Shown here piece after piece: positions 8,693 to 20,025 of a stretch of 64,000 nt of DNA. How positions within the stretch are numbered: the first letter of the stretch is position 1; each line of letters starts with the position of its first letter. The notes under the pieces are model-generated. The model made no database searches, was not told the DNA's origin, and was given only the letters and a program-made list of their open reading frames with translations. The stretch is taken from the NCBI GenBank assembly GCA_902727855.1, contig CACVAS010000107.1, positions 124,001 to 188,000 of the forward strand. Direction: 5' to 3'. The translations under genes were made by a program, and so were the position numbers. Source of the stretch: an uncultured Sulfurovum sp. (GTDB taxonomy: Bacteria > Campylobacterota > Campylobacteria > Campylobacterales > Sulfurovaceae).

Positions 8693-9574
8693 ATGTTTGT
8701 ATCTGTACCGGCAACCTCCGCTAACTTAGGACCAGGCTTTGATACTTTAGGTTTAGCTGTTGATTTAAGAAATGAGATTATTATTAAGCCTTCAAAATTT
8801 TTGAGCCTCTCTACACATGGAGAAGGGGCAGAAAATGCAAAAATTAAAAAGAATTCACTTTTTCTTAGTATTTTCAATGAAAATTATAAAATTTTGACAG
8901 GAAGAGATGATAATTTTAGATTTGAATTTCATAATCGTATACCTATATCAAGAGGATTAGGCTCATCTTCTGCTGTGATTGTGGCTGCATTAAGTGGCGC
9001 TTATGCATCTGCAGGTAAAAAATACAATAAAAGAGAAATTTTAAATTTAGCATTGAAGTATGAAAATCATCCAGACAATATCACACCCGCTGTAATGGGT
9101 GGCTTTAATGTGGCATGTGTTGAAGGTGATAGAGTTTATAGTAAAAAAAGACGTTTACCCGAGTACTTAAAAGCAGTTGTAGTAGTACCCAATCGTACTA
9201 TTTCTACAGCTAAATCACGTACAATATTACCAAAGATGTATCGAAAAGATGAAGCTGTATACTCTCTTTCAAGGTCATCCTATATGACTGCACTTTTTAT
9301 GTCAGAGTCTTGGGACTTACTGCGTATAGCATCCAAAGACAAGTTACATCAATCAAGACGTATGAAAATGATACCTGAATTATTTGATGTTCAGAAGTTG
9401 GCATTAAAACATGGTGCTTTAATGTCAACACTTTCAGGTTCAGGATCTACATTTTTCAACCTTGTGTATGAAAAAGATGCAGAGAAAATAGCAAAGTTAC
9501 TACAGACAAAGTTTCCAAATTTTAGGGTTTTTACACTTGATTTAGATAACAGTGGTGTGATCACAAAAGGCTAG
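8693..9574 (+). CDS. thrB: Homoserine kinase
   Basis: A 293-residue GHMP-family kinase that phosphorylates homoserine in threonine synthesis. Motifs seen are [19 protein letters not shown] (substrate-binding N-terminus), the ATP-binding [19 protein letters not shown] (PxxxGLGSSAA type), [16 protein letters not shown], and the C-terminal [14 protein letters not shown] glycine-rich loop. Length is typical. It follows the tsaB-like gene by 15 bases. Confidence 0.95.
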   Translation: MFVSVPATSANLGPGFDTLGLAVDLRNEIIIKPSKFLSLSTHGEGAENAKIKKNSLFLSIFNENYKILTGRDDNFRFEFHNRIPISRGLGSSSAVIVAALSGAYASAGKKYNKREILNLALKYENHPDNITPAVMGGFNVACVEGDRVYSKKRRLPEYLKAVVVVPNRTISTAKSRTILPKMYRKDEAVYSLSRSSYMTALFMSESWDLLRIASKDKLHQSRRMKMIPELFDVQKLALKHGALMSTLSGSGSTFFNLVYEKDAEKIAKLLQTKFPNFRVFTLDLDNSGVITKG

Positions 9575-9597
9575 GGTGCTCTTAATATCTTTTAGGG

Positions 9598-9603
9598 TAT
9601 AAT
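9598..9603 (+). promoter_or_regulatory. TATAAT box directly before ylxR
   Basis: A perfect -10 hexamer ends only 5 bases before the ylxR ATG. If used, transcription would start at or near the start codon, giving a nearly leaderless message for the ylxR-infB-rbfA-rimP operon. There is no good -35, and an AGGG at 9594-9597 could instead be a distant ribosome-binding site, so this is tentative. Confidence 0.35.
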
Positions 9604-9608
9604 ACGCG

Positions 9609-9872
9609 ATGAAAAATTCACAGCCTATACGTATGTGCATTGCTTGCCGAAGTAAACAACCTCAAAATACTTTAGTTCGATTCAAACATGAGGGGAAGTT
9701 AATAGTGGCATCCAACGGTTTTGGTAGAAGCTTTTATCTATGTCAACATTGTATGGAAAATGAGAAAAAAGTCAAAGGTCTTATAAAGCGTTTTGGACAA
9801 GAAAAAGCGTATTTTATGGCGTTAATGACAGAGATGACAACTACGTCAACTTATGCGATGAATCGCATTTAA
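9609..9872 (+). CDS. ylxR: YlxR-family (DUF448) RNA-binding protein
   Basis: An 87-residue basic protein starting with the family hallmark PIRMCIACRSKQPQNTLVRF and ending in a KVKGLIKRFG helix. YlxR proteins are small nucleic-acid-binding proteins encoded beside nusA/infB. Here the gene lies 19 bases upstream of infB, in the usual order. Its role is not fully settled in the family; proposals include regulation of gene expression and RNase P association. Confidence 0.9.
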   Translation: MKNSQPIRMCIACRSKQPQNTLVRFKHEGKLIVASNGFGRSFYLCQHCMENEKKVKGLIKRFGQEKAYFMALMTEMTTTSTYAMNRI

Positions 9873-9891
9873 TTTAAGGAGTTTAGAAATA

Positions 9892-12618
9892 ATGGATAAA
9901 GTTAAAATCCAAGAAATAGCAGAAGAGGCAGGTCTTTCGAACCAAAACCTATTAGAAAAAGCAAAAGAATTAGGTTTTGACGTAAAAGCTGCAAATAGTA
10001 CTATCAGCTATGATGATGCAGGCGTACTAGTGGATTATGCTATTTCAGGTACATTACCAAAAGGCTTTAAAAAAGCAGGTGATAAATCTAAAATTACAGT
10101 TGTTAAGAAAAAAGTTGTGACCAAAAAAGTTGAAGACACTATAAAAGAAGATAATGATGTAGAGGCTACAGTTATATCTGAGTCCAAAGAAACACCTCAA
10201 GAAGAATCATCAGATGATAGTATCAAAGAGAGCAAAGAGCTTCCCAACAAGGTTGAAGAAGTAGCTGAAGTTGATACATCAACTCAGGTTGAACCTGAAG
10301 AAAAGATAGTTACACCACCTAAAGAGGTGAAAAAGCGTAGAGGTATTTCAGTTGTGAGTAAAACACCTGAAGAAACTGCTACTATTAAAAAGGCAGAAGA
10401 GTCTACTCAACCTAGAAAAAGAGGACTCTCTCGTGGTGGTATAAAGATTGTAAGAAAAGCGAAGCCAGCACCTACTAGAGCAGCAGCAAATATTTCTTTG
10501 GGAAAAACATTTGGAAACAAAGATTATGAACCTTATGTCGCTAAGAAAAAAGCAAAAAAAATCGCAGAAGCAAGAGACAGTGGTAAAAAAATAGATATTT
10601 TTAACCATGACTCAATGTCTAATGAGATTGATAGTGGTTTTGGAGAAGAAGAGGTAGTACTCTTAGACTTTTCAGATAAAAATATTTATGAAGACATGAT
10701 GAGACAAGAGCAAAAACGTAAAGAAGAGATGAAAAAACGTGAAGCTCAAAATGGTGGTCCAGCTCGAGGGAGACAAGCTTTCCGTCCTCAACAAAAGCGT
10801 TCATTAAAACGTGGTGGTAAACGTAAAAAGTATGTGAAAGAAGAAAATACAGAAATAGTGACATCTGTTGAGATTCCTGAAAATGTAAGAGTCTATGAGT
10901 TTGCAGAAAAGGTGAACCGTACGATGAGTGAAGTGATTTCTGTACTATTTGCTTTAGGTATGATGGTTACTAAGAATGACTTTTTATCAAAAGATGAAAT
11001 TGAAATACTTGCGGAAGAATTTGAAGTAGAGGTAACAACCATAAATCCTCTTGATGAACTTGATTATGCAGATGCGTACGATGCAATTGAAGATGAAAAT
11101 GCAACAGAAAGACCACCTGTTATCACGATTATGGGGCATGTTGACCATGGAAAGACTTCACTCTTAGACAAAATACGTGAAGCTAGAGTCGCAGATAGAG
11201 AAGCAGGTGGTATTACCCAACATGTTGGTGCATATCAAGTAGAAAAAAGTGGTAAAAAAATCACTTTTGTTGATACCCCAGGACATGAAGCATTTACTGA
11301 AATGCGTTCACGTGGTGCTCAAGCAACTGATATTGTAATTATTGTTGTGGCCGCTGACGATGGTGTAATGCCACAAACAAAAGAGGCTATATCACATACA
11401 AAAGCAGCAGGCGTACCTATGATTATTGCTGTGAATAAAATGGATAAAGAATCTGCAAATCCAGATAATGTTAAAGCACAACTTTCAGAAATAGGTGTTA
11501 TGGCAACAGATTGGGGTGGAGAGTATGAGTTTGTTCCTGTATCAGCACATTCTGGCATGGGGATAGATGATTTACTTGAAACTATTTTGCTTCAAGCAGA
11601 ACTTATGGAGCTTAAAGCAGATGCGAAGAGAGATGCGAAAGCAGTCGTAGTTGAAGCATCACTTGAAAAAGGTTTTGGCCCAGTTGCAAATGTTATTATT
11701 CAAAATGGTACCCTTAAAGTAGGTGACAATGTTATTGTAGGGACAACTTATGGACGTATTAAAGCCATTAAGTTAGATGATGGTAGTAATACAAAAGAGA
11801 TTGGACCATCAACACCAGCAGCTATTGTAGGTCTTAATGAAGTACCAGGCGCTGGAGAAGAACTGATTGTAATGACTACAGATAAAGAAGTCCGTGAACT
11901 GGCTGAAAAAAGAGCAGAATATGATAGAGCCAAAGATCTTTCTAAGAGTACAAAAGCAACGCTTGATGATTTATCTGCACTTATTGCAGAGGGTCAACTT
12001 AAAGCCCTACCTGTTATTATTAAAGCAGATGTACAAGGTTCACTTGAGGCAATTAAAGGTTCATTAGAGAAGCTTAGAAATGAAGAGGTAAAAGTAAATA
12101 TTATTCATGAAGGTGTTGGTGGCGTTACAGAATCAGACTTAACACTTGCAGATGCTTCTGAGCATGCAGTGGTACTTGGGTTTAATGTACGTCCTACTGG
12201 TGCGGTGAAGAAGAAGTCAAAAGAGTTAGGTGTAGAGATACGTTCATACTCAATTATTTACGATTTACTTGATGATGTGAAGTCATTACTTGGTGGTATG
12301 ATGAGCCCTGTATTCTCGGAAGAGGTAACTGGGCAAGCTGAAGTTCGTGAGACTTTTGTTGTAGGTAAAGTAGGTACTATTGCTGGTTGTAAAGTATCTG
12401 ATGGTTCTATTACAAGAAACTCTAAAGCTAGACTTATCCGTGATGGTGTGGTTGTTTATGAAAGTTCTATTTCATCACTCAAGCGTCATACAGAAGATGC
12501 TAAAGAGGTCAAAAATGGTTACGAGTGTGGTATTATGCTTGAAAACTTCAATGATATTAAAGAAGGTGATGTAATTGAGACCTTTAAAGATGTTGAAGAA
12601 CAAGTGAAAATGGACTAA
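9892..12618 (+). CDS. infB: Translation initiation factor IF-2
   Basis: A 908-residue GTPase that brings fMet-tRNA to the ribosome. It has an IF2_N domain at the start, a long charged Lys/Glu-rich linker (about 75-320), a second IF2_N-like region (about 325-390), then the G domain with GHVDHGKTSLLD (G1), DTPGHEAF (G3) and NKMDK (G4). Domains II-IV follow, including the IF-2 DVQGSLEAIKGSL segment. Length is within the bacterial range. It belongs to the ylxR-infB-rbfA-rimP translation operon. Confidence 0.98.
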   Translation: MDKVKIQEIAEEAGLSNQNLLEKAKELGFDVKAANSTISYDDAGVLVDYAISGTLPKGFKKAGDKSKITVVKKKVVTKKVEDTIKEDNDVEATVISESKETPQEESSDDSIKESKELPNKVEEVAEVDTSTQVEPEEKIVTPPKEVKKRRGISVVSKTPEETATIKKAEESTQPRKRGLSRGGIKIVRKAKPAPTRAAANISLGKTFGNKDYEPYVAKKKAKKIAEARDSGKKIDIFNHDSMSNEIDSGFGEEEVVLLDFSDKNIYEDMMRQEQKRKEEMKKREAQNGGPARGRQAFRPQQKRSLKRGGKRKKYVKEENTEIVTSVEIPENVRVYEFAEKVNRTMSEVISVLFALGMMVTKNDFLSKDEIEILAEEFEVEVTTINPLDELDYADAYDAIEDENATERPPVITIMGHVDHGKTSLLDKIREARVADREAGGITQHVGAYQVEKSGKKITFVDTPGHEAFTEMRSRGAQATDIVIIVVAADDGVMPQTKEAISHTKAAGVPMIIAVNKMDKESANPDNVKAQLSEIGVMATDWGGEYEFVPVSAHSGMGIDDLLETILLQAELMELKADAKRDAKAVVVEASLEKGFGPVANVIIQNGTLKVGDNVIVGTTYGRIKAIKLDDGSNTKEIGPSTPAAIVGLNEVPGAGEELIVMTTDKEVRELAEKRAEYDRAKDLSKSTKATLDDLSALIAEGQLKALPVIIKADVQGSLEAIKGSLEKLRNEEVKVNIIHEGVGGVTESDLTLADASEHAVVLGFNVRPTGAVKKKSKELGVEIRSYSIIYDLLDDVKSLLGGMMSPVFSEEVTGQAEVRETFVVGKVGTIAGCKVSDGSITRNSKARLIRDGVVVYESSISSLKRHTEDAKEVKNGYECGIMLENFNDIKEGDVIETFKDVEEQVKMD

Positions 12619-12629
12619 TAAGGTCTAAG

Positions 12630-13022
12630 ATGACACAAGAAGAAATAAAACGTCACCGAGTTGAGTCTGTACTCAAAGAGATTATTCCTGAGGCATTGGG
12701 TACACTTGATGATGAGCGTATTAACGGTTTATCTGTTACAGATGTTGTGTGTTCTAAAGGACGTTCCGATGCCAAAGTGTATATGGATAAATCATTTTTA
12801 AATGATAAAGAGCAGGGAGAAGCACTCAAGCAGTTACGTCGAGTGGCAGGATATATACAAAACCATTGTAAACAAAGTGAAGGTTGGTTTAAGGCCCCAC
12901 GTTTTGTTTTTGAATTTGATCATCAACCAGAGCATCAATCTAAGATGGAAGACCTATTTAAACAGATATCCAAGAGAAAAACAAATAATGAAAATCCTGA
13001 GGACAATAGTGATGAATCTTGA
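12630..13022 (+). CDS. rbfA: Ribosome-binding factor A
   Basis: A 130-residue KH-like 30S maturation factor. Seen are the N-terminal IKRHRVESVLKEIIPEAL helix, the central SVTDVVCSKGRSDAKVYM strand and VAGYIQNHCK, then a Lys/Asp-rich tail that is probably disordered. It lies 11 bases after infB, and its 3' end overlaps rimP by 11 bases, so translation of the two is likely coupled. Confidence 0.9.
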   Translation: MTQEEIKRHRVESVLKEIIPEALGTLDDERINGLSVTDVVCSKGRSDAKVYMDKSFLNDKEQGEALKQLRRVAGYIQNHCKQSEGWFKAPRFVFEFDHQPEHQSKMEDLFKQISKRKTNNENPEDNSDES

Positions 13023-13443
13023 AGTACAAATAGCTAAAATCATAGAAGCAAATGGTGCGGCACTCTATGATACTGAAGTTGTTACAGAGTTTGAAGAGAC
13101 TATCTATAGAGTGCTTATTACAAAAGTTGGTGGTGTAAATCTTGACTTATGTGCAACTATCTCCCATGAGCTTTCACCTTTTTTAGATGTTCATCCTCCA
13201 ATGAGTCAGGCTTATCGTTTAGAAATATCGTCGCCAGGTATTGAGCGTAAACTTGCGAAACCAGTGCATTTTAAGAATGCTATAGGTGAAAAAGTAAAAC
13301 TTAAATTAGGTGGAGGTGAAAAGCTCAAAGGTGAGCTTAAATCTGCAGATAATGATGGTATAGTTATCATGACTAAACAAGGTGATGAAACATTTAAATA
13401 TACTGAGCTTAATACTTCTAAAACGTATTTTGATTGGAATTAA
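13012..13443 (+). CDS. rimP: Ribosome maturation factor RimP
   Basis: A 143-residue protein starting MNLEVQIAKIIEANGAALYD at an ATG inside the rbfA end. The same frame stays open to 12802, but the upstream part only shadows rbfA. Family features are the N-terminal GAALYDTEVV domain, LDLCATISHELSPFLD, and the RLEISSPGIERKL motif that precedes the Sm-like C-terminal domain (about 90-143). It helps assemble the 30S subunit. Confidence 0.9.
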   Translation: MNLEVQIAKIIEANGAALYDTEVVTEFEETIYRVLITKVGGVNLDLCATISHELSPFLDVHPPMSQAYRLEISSPGIERKLAKPVHFKNAIGEKVKLKLGGGEKLKGELKSADNDGIVIMTKQGDETFKYTELNTSKTYFDWN

Positions 13444-13466
13444 AAGGTAACTAAAGGAGCGTTGCA

Positions 13467-14459
13467 ATGAGCCATGAGTTTTATATGCAACTAGCCCTAA
13501 ATAAAGCTTGGGAGTACCAAGGTTTAACTTACCCTAACCCTTCTGTAGGTGCAGTGGTAACTATGGATGGTCAGATATTAGCTGTAGAGGCACATCAAAA
13601 AGCGGGTACTTCCCATGCAGAGGTGTTAGCTTTACTTCGAACATATGAGACCTTACAAAAATCAAAAATAGATTTTGATCCTATGGATTCACAAAAAGCA
13701 CACAACTTTTTACTCTCTTTACCAAAAGGTTTTTTTAGTCAATGTAGCATTTATGTGACTTTAGAACCATGTTCTCATGTAGGACAAACCCCTTCGTGCG
13801 CTTCTTTATTACAAGTATTAGAATTAGACAAAGTTATCATAGGGACTCAAGATCCCATAGAGGGACATGATAATGGAGCCAACAAATTACAACATATCAC
13901 ATTTGGAGTATTGGAACAAGAGTGTAAAAATTTACTTGAACCTTTTATGATATGGCAAAAACGTGCCTTTGTATTATTTAAAATTGCACAGACCAGTAAT
14001 GGACGTATTGGTGGTGGTTACCTTAGCTCTAAAGAGTCATTAAAACATGTACATCAATTAAGAGGGGTATGTAGCACATTATTTATTGGAGGTAATACCA
14101 TAAGAGTGGATAGGCCTACATTGGACTGCCGTTTTACAAAGGATAAAGCCCCTGATATTGTTATTTATACAAATGAAGACAATTTTGATAGAGATATACC
14201 TCTATTTTCTGTACCAGATAGAAATGTAGAAGTGACAAATAATTTAGACTTTTTAGACAAGCCGTCTTTTGTGATAGTTGAAGGGGGAGAAGGTATGCTT
14301 AAGGCTTTAAAAGAGAAGATAGATTGGATGCTTATATATCAAACATCTAAGCTTTCTACAAATACTTTAACCTATAATACTACTATGAATTTATCGTTTT
14401 TACATCAAAGTAAAAAAGATGTAGATTTGATGATATGGAGTAAGAAAATTGGGCATTGA
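13467..14459 (+). CDS. ribD: Bifunctional riboflavin deaminase/reductase RibD
   Basis: A 330-residue protein. The N-terminal deaminase domain (about 1-150) holds the zinc site HAEV and VTLEPCSHVGQTPSC; it deaminates diaminohydroxyphosphoribosylaminopyrimidine. The C-terminal reductase-like domain has FKIAQTSNGRIG, LFIGGNTIRVDRPTLDCRF and FVIVEGGEGML. The reductase half is slightly shorter than in E. coli RibD (367 residues) and diverges towards its end. The stop overlaps the TTG start of ubiE by 11 bases. Confidence 0.9.
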   Translation: MSHEFYMQLALNKAWEYQGLTYPNPSVGAVVTMDGQILAVEAHQKAGTSHAEVLALLRTYETLQKSKIDFDPMDSQKAHNFLLSLPKGFFSQCSIYVTLEPCSHVGQTPSCASLLQVLELDKVIIGTQDPIEGHDNGANKLQHITFGVLEQECKNLLEPFMIWQKRAFVLFKIAQTSNGRIGGGYLSSKESLKHVHQLRGVCSTLFIGGNTIRVDRPTLDCRFTKDKAPDIVIYTNEDNFDRDIPLFSVPDRNVEVTNNLDFLDKPSFVIVEGGEGMLKALKEKIDWMLIYQTSKLSTNTLTYNTTMNLSFLHQSKKDVDLMIWSKKIGH

Positions 14460-15186
14460 AAAATTGACAAATAAAGAAGAAAAACAAGATAAAATAGTGC
14501 ATATGTTTAATGACATTGCCTCTACTTATGATAAAGCAAATAGAGTACTTAGTATGGGTATAGATATTCAATGGCGTAAAAAAGGGTGTGATAAAGCTTT
14601 TGAAATACTAGCAAGCAAAGAGCTAGGTCAAGTTACTGATGTCGCAACAGGTACAGGGGATTTACTTGTTTATTGGAAAGAGCAAGCAGAACAAAATGGT
14701 GTCACTATTAACAATTATGTTGGTATAGACCCATCAGTTGGCATGCTGGAGGTAGCACGTAGTAAAGTAGACTTTGCAGAATTCATAGAAGGTAAAGCAC
14801 AAGATCTACCAGTAGATGATGAAAGCACGGATGTTATTTCTATTAGTTATGGTATACGTAATGTGGTAGATCGTGTAGAAGCACTGCAAGAATTTCATAG
14901 GGCATTAAAGCCTGGTGGTCTTGTTGTCATACTTGAGTTTACCAAACAAGAGAGATCTGGTATGTTAGATAAAATGGTAGATTTTGGCATGAAAAATATA
15001 TTACCACGTGTAGGTGGATTTATCTCGAAGAATTATGAAGCTTACAAATATTTACCAGAGTCTATTGAAGAGTTTTTAACGACAGAAATGTTGGCACAAG
15101 AACTGGAAGTTACTGGTTTTAAGATGAAATATACCAAATCTTTTTCCATGGGTATTTCGACACTGTTAATTGCACAAAAAGTGTAG
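14449..15186 (+). CDS. ubiE: UbiE/MenG quinone C-methyltransferase
   Basis: A 245-residue SAM-dependent methyltransferase starting at a TTG inside the end of ribD. It has MFNDIASTYDKANRVLSMG, the SAM motif VTDVATGTGDLL, GIRNVVDRVEALQEFHRALK and PGGLVVILEFT, all diagnostic of UbiE/MenG. In Campylobacterota it would methylate demethylmenaquinone (made by the futalosine route), the last step of menaquinone synthesis; that is an inference from the lineage. Confidence 0.93.
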   Translation: MGIEKLTNKEEKQDKIVHMFNDIASTYDKANRVLSMGIDIQWRKKGCDKAFEILASKELGQVTDVATGTGDLLVYWKEQAEQNGVTINNYVGIDPSVGMLEVARSKVDFAEFIEGKAQDLPVDDESTDVISISYGIRNVVDRVEALQEFHRALKPGGLVVILEFTKQERSGMLDKMVDFGMKNILPRVGGFISKNYEAYKYLPESIEEFLTTEMLAQELEVTGFKMKYTKSFSMGISTLLIAQKV

Positions 15187-15255
15187 GATGTGATTGCCAC
15201 CACATCACATGATAAAAATTTATAAAACAAATCATCGCCATATGGGTTTATTAAA

Positions 15256-15279
15256 GGTGCGTTGTTAAACGTACCCTAC
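15256..15279. repeat. GTAGGG-type intergenic palindrome (copy 1)
   Basis: An 8-bp stem (GGTGCGTT / AACGTACC, one G-T pair) with a GTTA loop, followed by CTAC. On the minus strand it begins GTAGGGT and ends GCACC, the same frame as the palindromes at 28958, 29034, 30742, 37818 and 37857. It lies in the 104-base gap between ubiE and xseA. It may be a REP-like element or a processing/terminator hairpin; there is no T-run. Confidence 0.5.
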
Positions 15280-15290
15280 GGGGGAATATA

Positions 15291-16550
15291 ATGTCTCAAA
15301 ATATGATGTCCGTCTCATCACTTAACACTAAAATAAAATCACTCTTGGAAGCTACCTTTATGCATACCATGGTTGAAGGAGAGGTCTCTTCAGCTACTTA
15401 CCATACCTCAGGGCATCTTTATTTTTCTATTAAAGATGAAAATTCGTCTATTAAGTGTGTTATGTGGCGTTCTTCAGTAGCAAAGATGAAATTTCGTATA
15501 GAAAGAGGTATGCACATTGTGGTTGAAGGATCGGTATCAGTCTATACACCACGTGGAGAATATCAATTTCAAACAGTGAAAATAGAGCCTTATGGTCAAG
15601 GAGCCTTAGCCTTAGCATATGAACAACTCAAGCAGAAGCTTAAAGCAAAAGGTTATTTTGATATTCAAAGAAAAAAATCTATACCTCAATACATTCAACG
15701 TGTTGCTTTAGTGACAGCGAAAAACAGTGCAGCTCTACATGATATGTTAAAGATTGTAGAAAAACGTTGGCCACTACTTGATATAACCGTGGTAGATACA
15801 TTGGTACAAGGAGAGCAAGCCAGTATACAAATAGTAAAAGCATTACAGTATGCAGATAAACTCAATGTCGATGTCATAGTCACAGGGAGAGGTGGTGGTT
15901 CTACAGAAGATTTATGGGCATTTAATGAAGAGTTGGTTGCTGATGCTATTTATAATCTTAAAACACCCGTTGTCTCTGCAGTAGGACACGAGGTAGATAC
16001 TTTAATCTCTGATTATACCGCAGACCTACGTGCACCCACACCTTCTGCAGCAATGGAGATGATATTACCAGATATCGCTGAGATTCGTTATTTATTGGAT
16101 GATTTTACTATAAGATTTGGACACCAGTTTAAACATATACTACAGCATAAAACAGCAACTTTAACCACGTTAGATGAAACCTTACGTAGTGTCTCACCTA
16201 AAGAGAAGTTAAAGATATTAGAGACACTGTTTCGTAACCAAGAAGAAGCATTTATACGTACAATGAAATTTAGTATGACAAATAAAAAAAATAAACTTCC
16301 GAACTTACGTGATATATTGATACAACAGAAACGTTTTATTGAGCAAAGAAAAATAGATGCGTTAGAACAGATAGAAAAAAAATTCCAAATGCATAATCCT
16401 AAACTACAGTGCCACACAGGATGGGCTCAGGTGATTGTAGATGGAAAAAAAATAAACTTAGAGAGTTTATCTCTAAATCAAACTTTTTTTCTTGTAGATG
16501 AAACTAGGAAGATTGAAGCCGTGTGTACCGATGTTAAATCATTTGTATAA
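15291..16550 (+). CDS. xseA: Exodeoxyribonuclease VII large subunit
   Basis: A 419-residue protein. It has an N-terminal OB-fold (VEGEVSSATYHTSGHLYFSI, about 15-100), the central nuclease domain with VALVTAKNSAALHDML, VIVTGRGGGSTEDLWAFNEE and VVSAVGHEVDTLISDYTADL, then a coiled-coil stretch (about 265-385) and a short C-terminal segment. It degrades single-stranded DNA together with XseB, which is not in this window. Length is within range for epsilonproteobacterial XseA. Confidence 0.95.
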   Translation: MSQNMMSVSSLNTKIKSLLEATFMHTMVEGEVSSATYHTSGHLYFSIKDENSSIKCVMWRSSVAKMKFRIERGMHIVVEGSVSVYTPRGEYQFQTVKIEPYGQGALALAYEQLKQKLKAKGYFDIQRKKSIPQYIQRVALVTAKNSAALHDMLKIVEKRWPLLDITVVDTLVQGEQASIQIVKALQYADKLNVDVIVTGRGGGSTEDLWAFNEELVADAIYNLKTPVVSAVGHEVDTLISDYTADLRAPTPSAAMEMILPDIAEIRYLLDDFTIRFGHQFKHILQHKTATLTTLDETLRSVSPKEKLKILETLFRNQEEAFIRTMKFSMTNKKNKLPNLRDILIQQKRFIEQRKIDALEQIEKKFQMHNPKLQCHTGWAQVIVDGKKINLESLSLNQTFFLVDETRKIEAVCTDVKSFV

Positions 16551-16621
16551 TTTTTTATATATTTTTGGTTAAATATCTTATGATACTATAGAAGTGAAGC
16601 TTAGATGAGGCATATATTATT

Positions 16622-18004
16622 ATGATACATAAAATGAAAAATTTTTTTACAAAAGAAGACAATGGTGAGAGTCAAGTGGCACAGTTACTTAGTACACTTA
16701 AACACCCTTTAACACAACTCCCAAACAAAACCAAAGCTATTAATGATCTAAAAAGTGCCTATGCAAAACTTCATATAGAGGAAAATCATATCGCAATTGC
16801 TGCTTTGGACTTTGAAAACTATTTATTGTTTAATACCTTGCTGGGCAATGAAAAGTCTACAAAAGTACTCTACGAATATGCACAGTATTTAGATGCAGTG
16901 AGTAAAAGCTTGAATATTACGCTGTACCATACGATAGACAATTATTTTTTACTTCTTTTAAGCAATAAAAAAACAACCAATGAAATTGTTTCTGTGGTGG
17001 AAACATTTCAGAAAAAAGCTTTATTATTTACCTCTTCAATTATGGATATAAAGCTACCACTAAATATGCTTGCAGGTCTAGCAATATATCCTTACAGTGA
17101 TAATATCAATCATCTATTAGATGATGCATATAGTGCTTTACTAAAAGGTAAAAGAAATGGTAATAATAATGTAACCATTTATAGCGATAAACAGATATCT
17201 ATAGATAGTACAAAAGGATATGGTGAAAAGTTGTTATTTGAAGATATACAAAATGCATTAGACAATAATGAATTTATAGTATATTATCAAGCATTAGTAG
17301 ATGTTAAGACAACGAATGTAGTTGGAGCAGAAGCACTTATTCGTTGGAATCATCCAAAATATGGGCTAGTCTCTCCTCTTGAGTTTATACCTCTGTTAGA
17401 AAAGACTGGACACATTATTGATTTGGGACAATATATACTCAAAACGGTACTCAAGCAGCAAAAAAGTTGGGATATATTTAATTTTAGGCAAATACAAGTC
17501 TCTATTAATGTTTCTATGAAAGAGATTGAGAGTAAAAACTTTGTACAACATATTGAAAAAGAACTTATACACTATAACGTGAGACCAGAACGTATAAAGT
17601 TTGAATTAACCGAAAGTATGGCAATGGGTAATCCGGAAGATACCCTGATGTATTTAAAAGCGTTAAAAAATCTAGGGGTGGGTCTTGCATTAGATGATTT
17701 TGGAACAGGATATACGTCGTTTAGTTATTTAAAAGATATCCCCGCTGATACATTAAAAATTGATAAAATCATGGTAGATAATATTTTAAAAAATGATGAA
17801 GATAAACGTATTGTTAAAGGTATTATAGAACTTGGACATAGTTTAGGTATGAAAATTACAGTTGAAGGTATAGAAAACAAGGCCGCGGCTGATATAGTTA
17901 TCTCTTTAGGGTGTGATTATATACAAGGATACTATTATGCAAAACCATTACCTCTATTTGAATTTCAAGAATTTATTAGAAATAATGGCATGGAACTCAT
18001 ATAG
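16622..18004 (+). CDS. GGDEF-EAL protein with degenerate GGDEF and intact EAL
   Basis: A 460-residue cytoplasmic protein with no membrane segment. Residues about 35-190 look like a GGDEF domain that has lost the GG[DE]EF signature (only KGKRNGNNNVTIY remains). Residues about 205-455 are an EAL domain with EALIRWNHP, SINVSMKEI, FELTES, LDDFGTGYTSFSYLKDIP, LKIDK and VEGIE. The metal and catalytic residues are present, so it is probably a c-di-GMP phosphodiesterase whose GGDEF part is regulatory. It stands alone and converges with groEL. Confidence 0.85.
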   Translation: MIHKMKNFFTKEDNGESQVAQLLSTLKHPLTQLPNKTKAINDLKSAYAKLHIEENHIAIAALDFENYLLFNTLLGNEKSTKVLYEYAQYLDAVSKSLNITLYHTIDNYFLLLLSNKKTTNEIVSVVETFQKKALLFTSSIMDIKLPLNMLAGLAIYPYSDNINHLLDDAYSALLKGKRNGNNNVTIYSDKQISIDSTKGYGEKLLFEDIQNALDNNEFIVYYQALVDVKTTNVVGAEALIRWNHPKYGLVSPLEFIPLLEKTGHIIDLGQYILKTVLKQQKSWDIFNFRQIQVSINVSMKEIESKNFVQHIEKELIHYNVRPERIKFELTESMAMGNPEDTLMYLKALKNLGVGLALDDFGTGYTSFSYLKDIPADTLKIDKIMVDNILKNDEDKRIVKGIIELGHSLGMKITVEGIENKAAADIVISLGCDYIQGYYYAKPLPLFEFQEFIRNNGMELI

Positions 18005-18022
18005 TTTTTATGTAAACTATAT
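17999..18022. terminator. Possible bidirectional terminator between EAL gene and groEL
   Basis: A perfect 9-bp inverted repeat (ATATAGTTT / AAACTATAT) with a 6-base loop spans the EAL stop codon, in the 34-base gap between two convergent genes. The stem is AT-rich and lacks a strong T-tract, so efficiency is uncertain. Confidence 0.4.
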
Positions 18023-18038
18023 AATGTCAAGTCCCATT

Positions 18039-19676
<1,638 letters not shown>

Positions 19677-19690
19677 TTATCTCCGTATAT

Positions 19691-19957
19691 TTATTTGATT
19701 AATCCAAGTATATTTTTACTCTCTAAGATAAGATATTCAATACCTTCTAGAGTAATTTCTGTACCAGTATAGTTTGCAAACACAACAGTATCATCTACAT
19801 TGATACCATCTTCTTTTGCATCAGGTCCTGCTGCAATCACTTTACCCTCAAGTGGTTTCTCTTTAGCTGTTTCTGGAATGTACAGCCCAGAAGAGGTTTG
19901 GTTTGATTGCTGTTGTCGAAGAACAAGTAGCCTGTCTTTTAATGGTTCAAATGCCAT
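19691..19957 (-). CDS. groES: Co-chaperonin GroES
   Basis: An 88-residue GroES subunit. It has the N-terminal FEPLKDRLLVLR strand, the mobile loop around SNQTSSGLYIPETAKEKP, and the GKVIAAGPD segment. It is the first gene of groES-groEL and is preceded by an AAAAAGGAGT ribosome-binding sequence. It is somewhat shorter than the E. coli protein (97 residues) but complete. Confidence 0.97.
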   Translation of the reverse strand: MAFEPLKDRLLVLRQQQSNQTSSGLYIPETAKEKPLEGKVIAAGPDAKEDGINVDDTVVFANYTGTEITLEGIEYLILESKNILGLIK

Positions 19958-19996
19958 AGTGACTCCTTTTTATGAATATTATATATTTGTAGATGA

Positions 19997-20025
19997 ATTG
20001 TAGTGATTTTTCCTAAAAATGTCAA
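19997..20025 (-). promoter_or_regulatory. Sigma-70 promoter of groES-groEL
   Basis: On the minus strand TTGACA (20020-20025), a 17-base spacer and TACAAT (19997-20002) form a near-consensus promoter. Transcription would start about 30 bases upstream of the groES ATG. No CIRCE element is visible. Confidence 0.75.

Noticed and set aside
12802-13011. Upstream extension of the rimP frame
   Set aside because: It lies wholly inside rbfA in another frame; the family N-terminus begins at the ATG at 13012.
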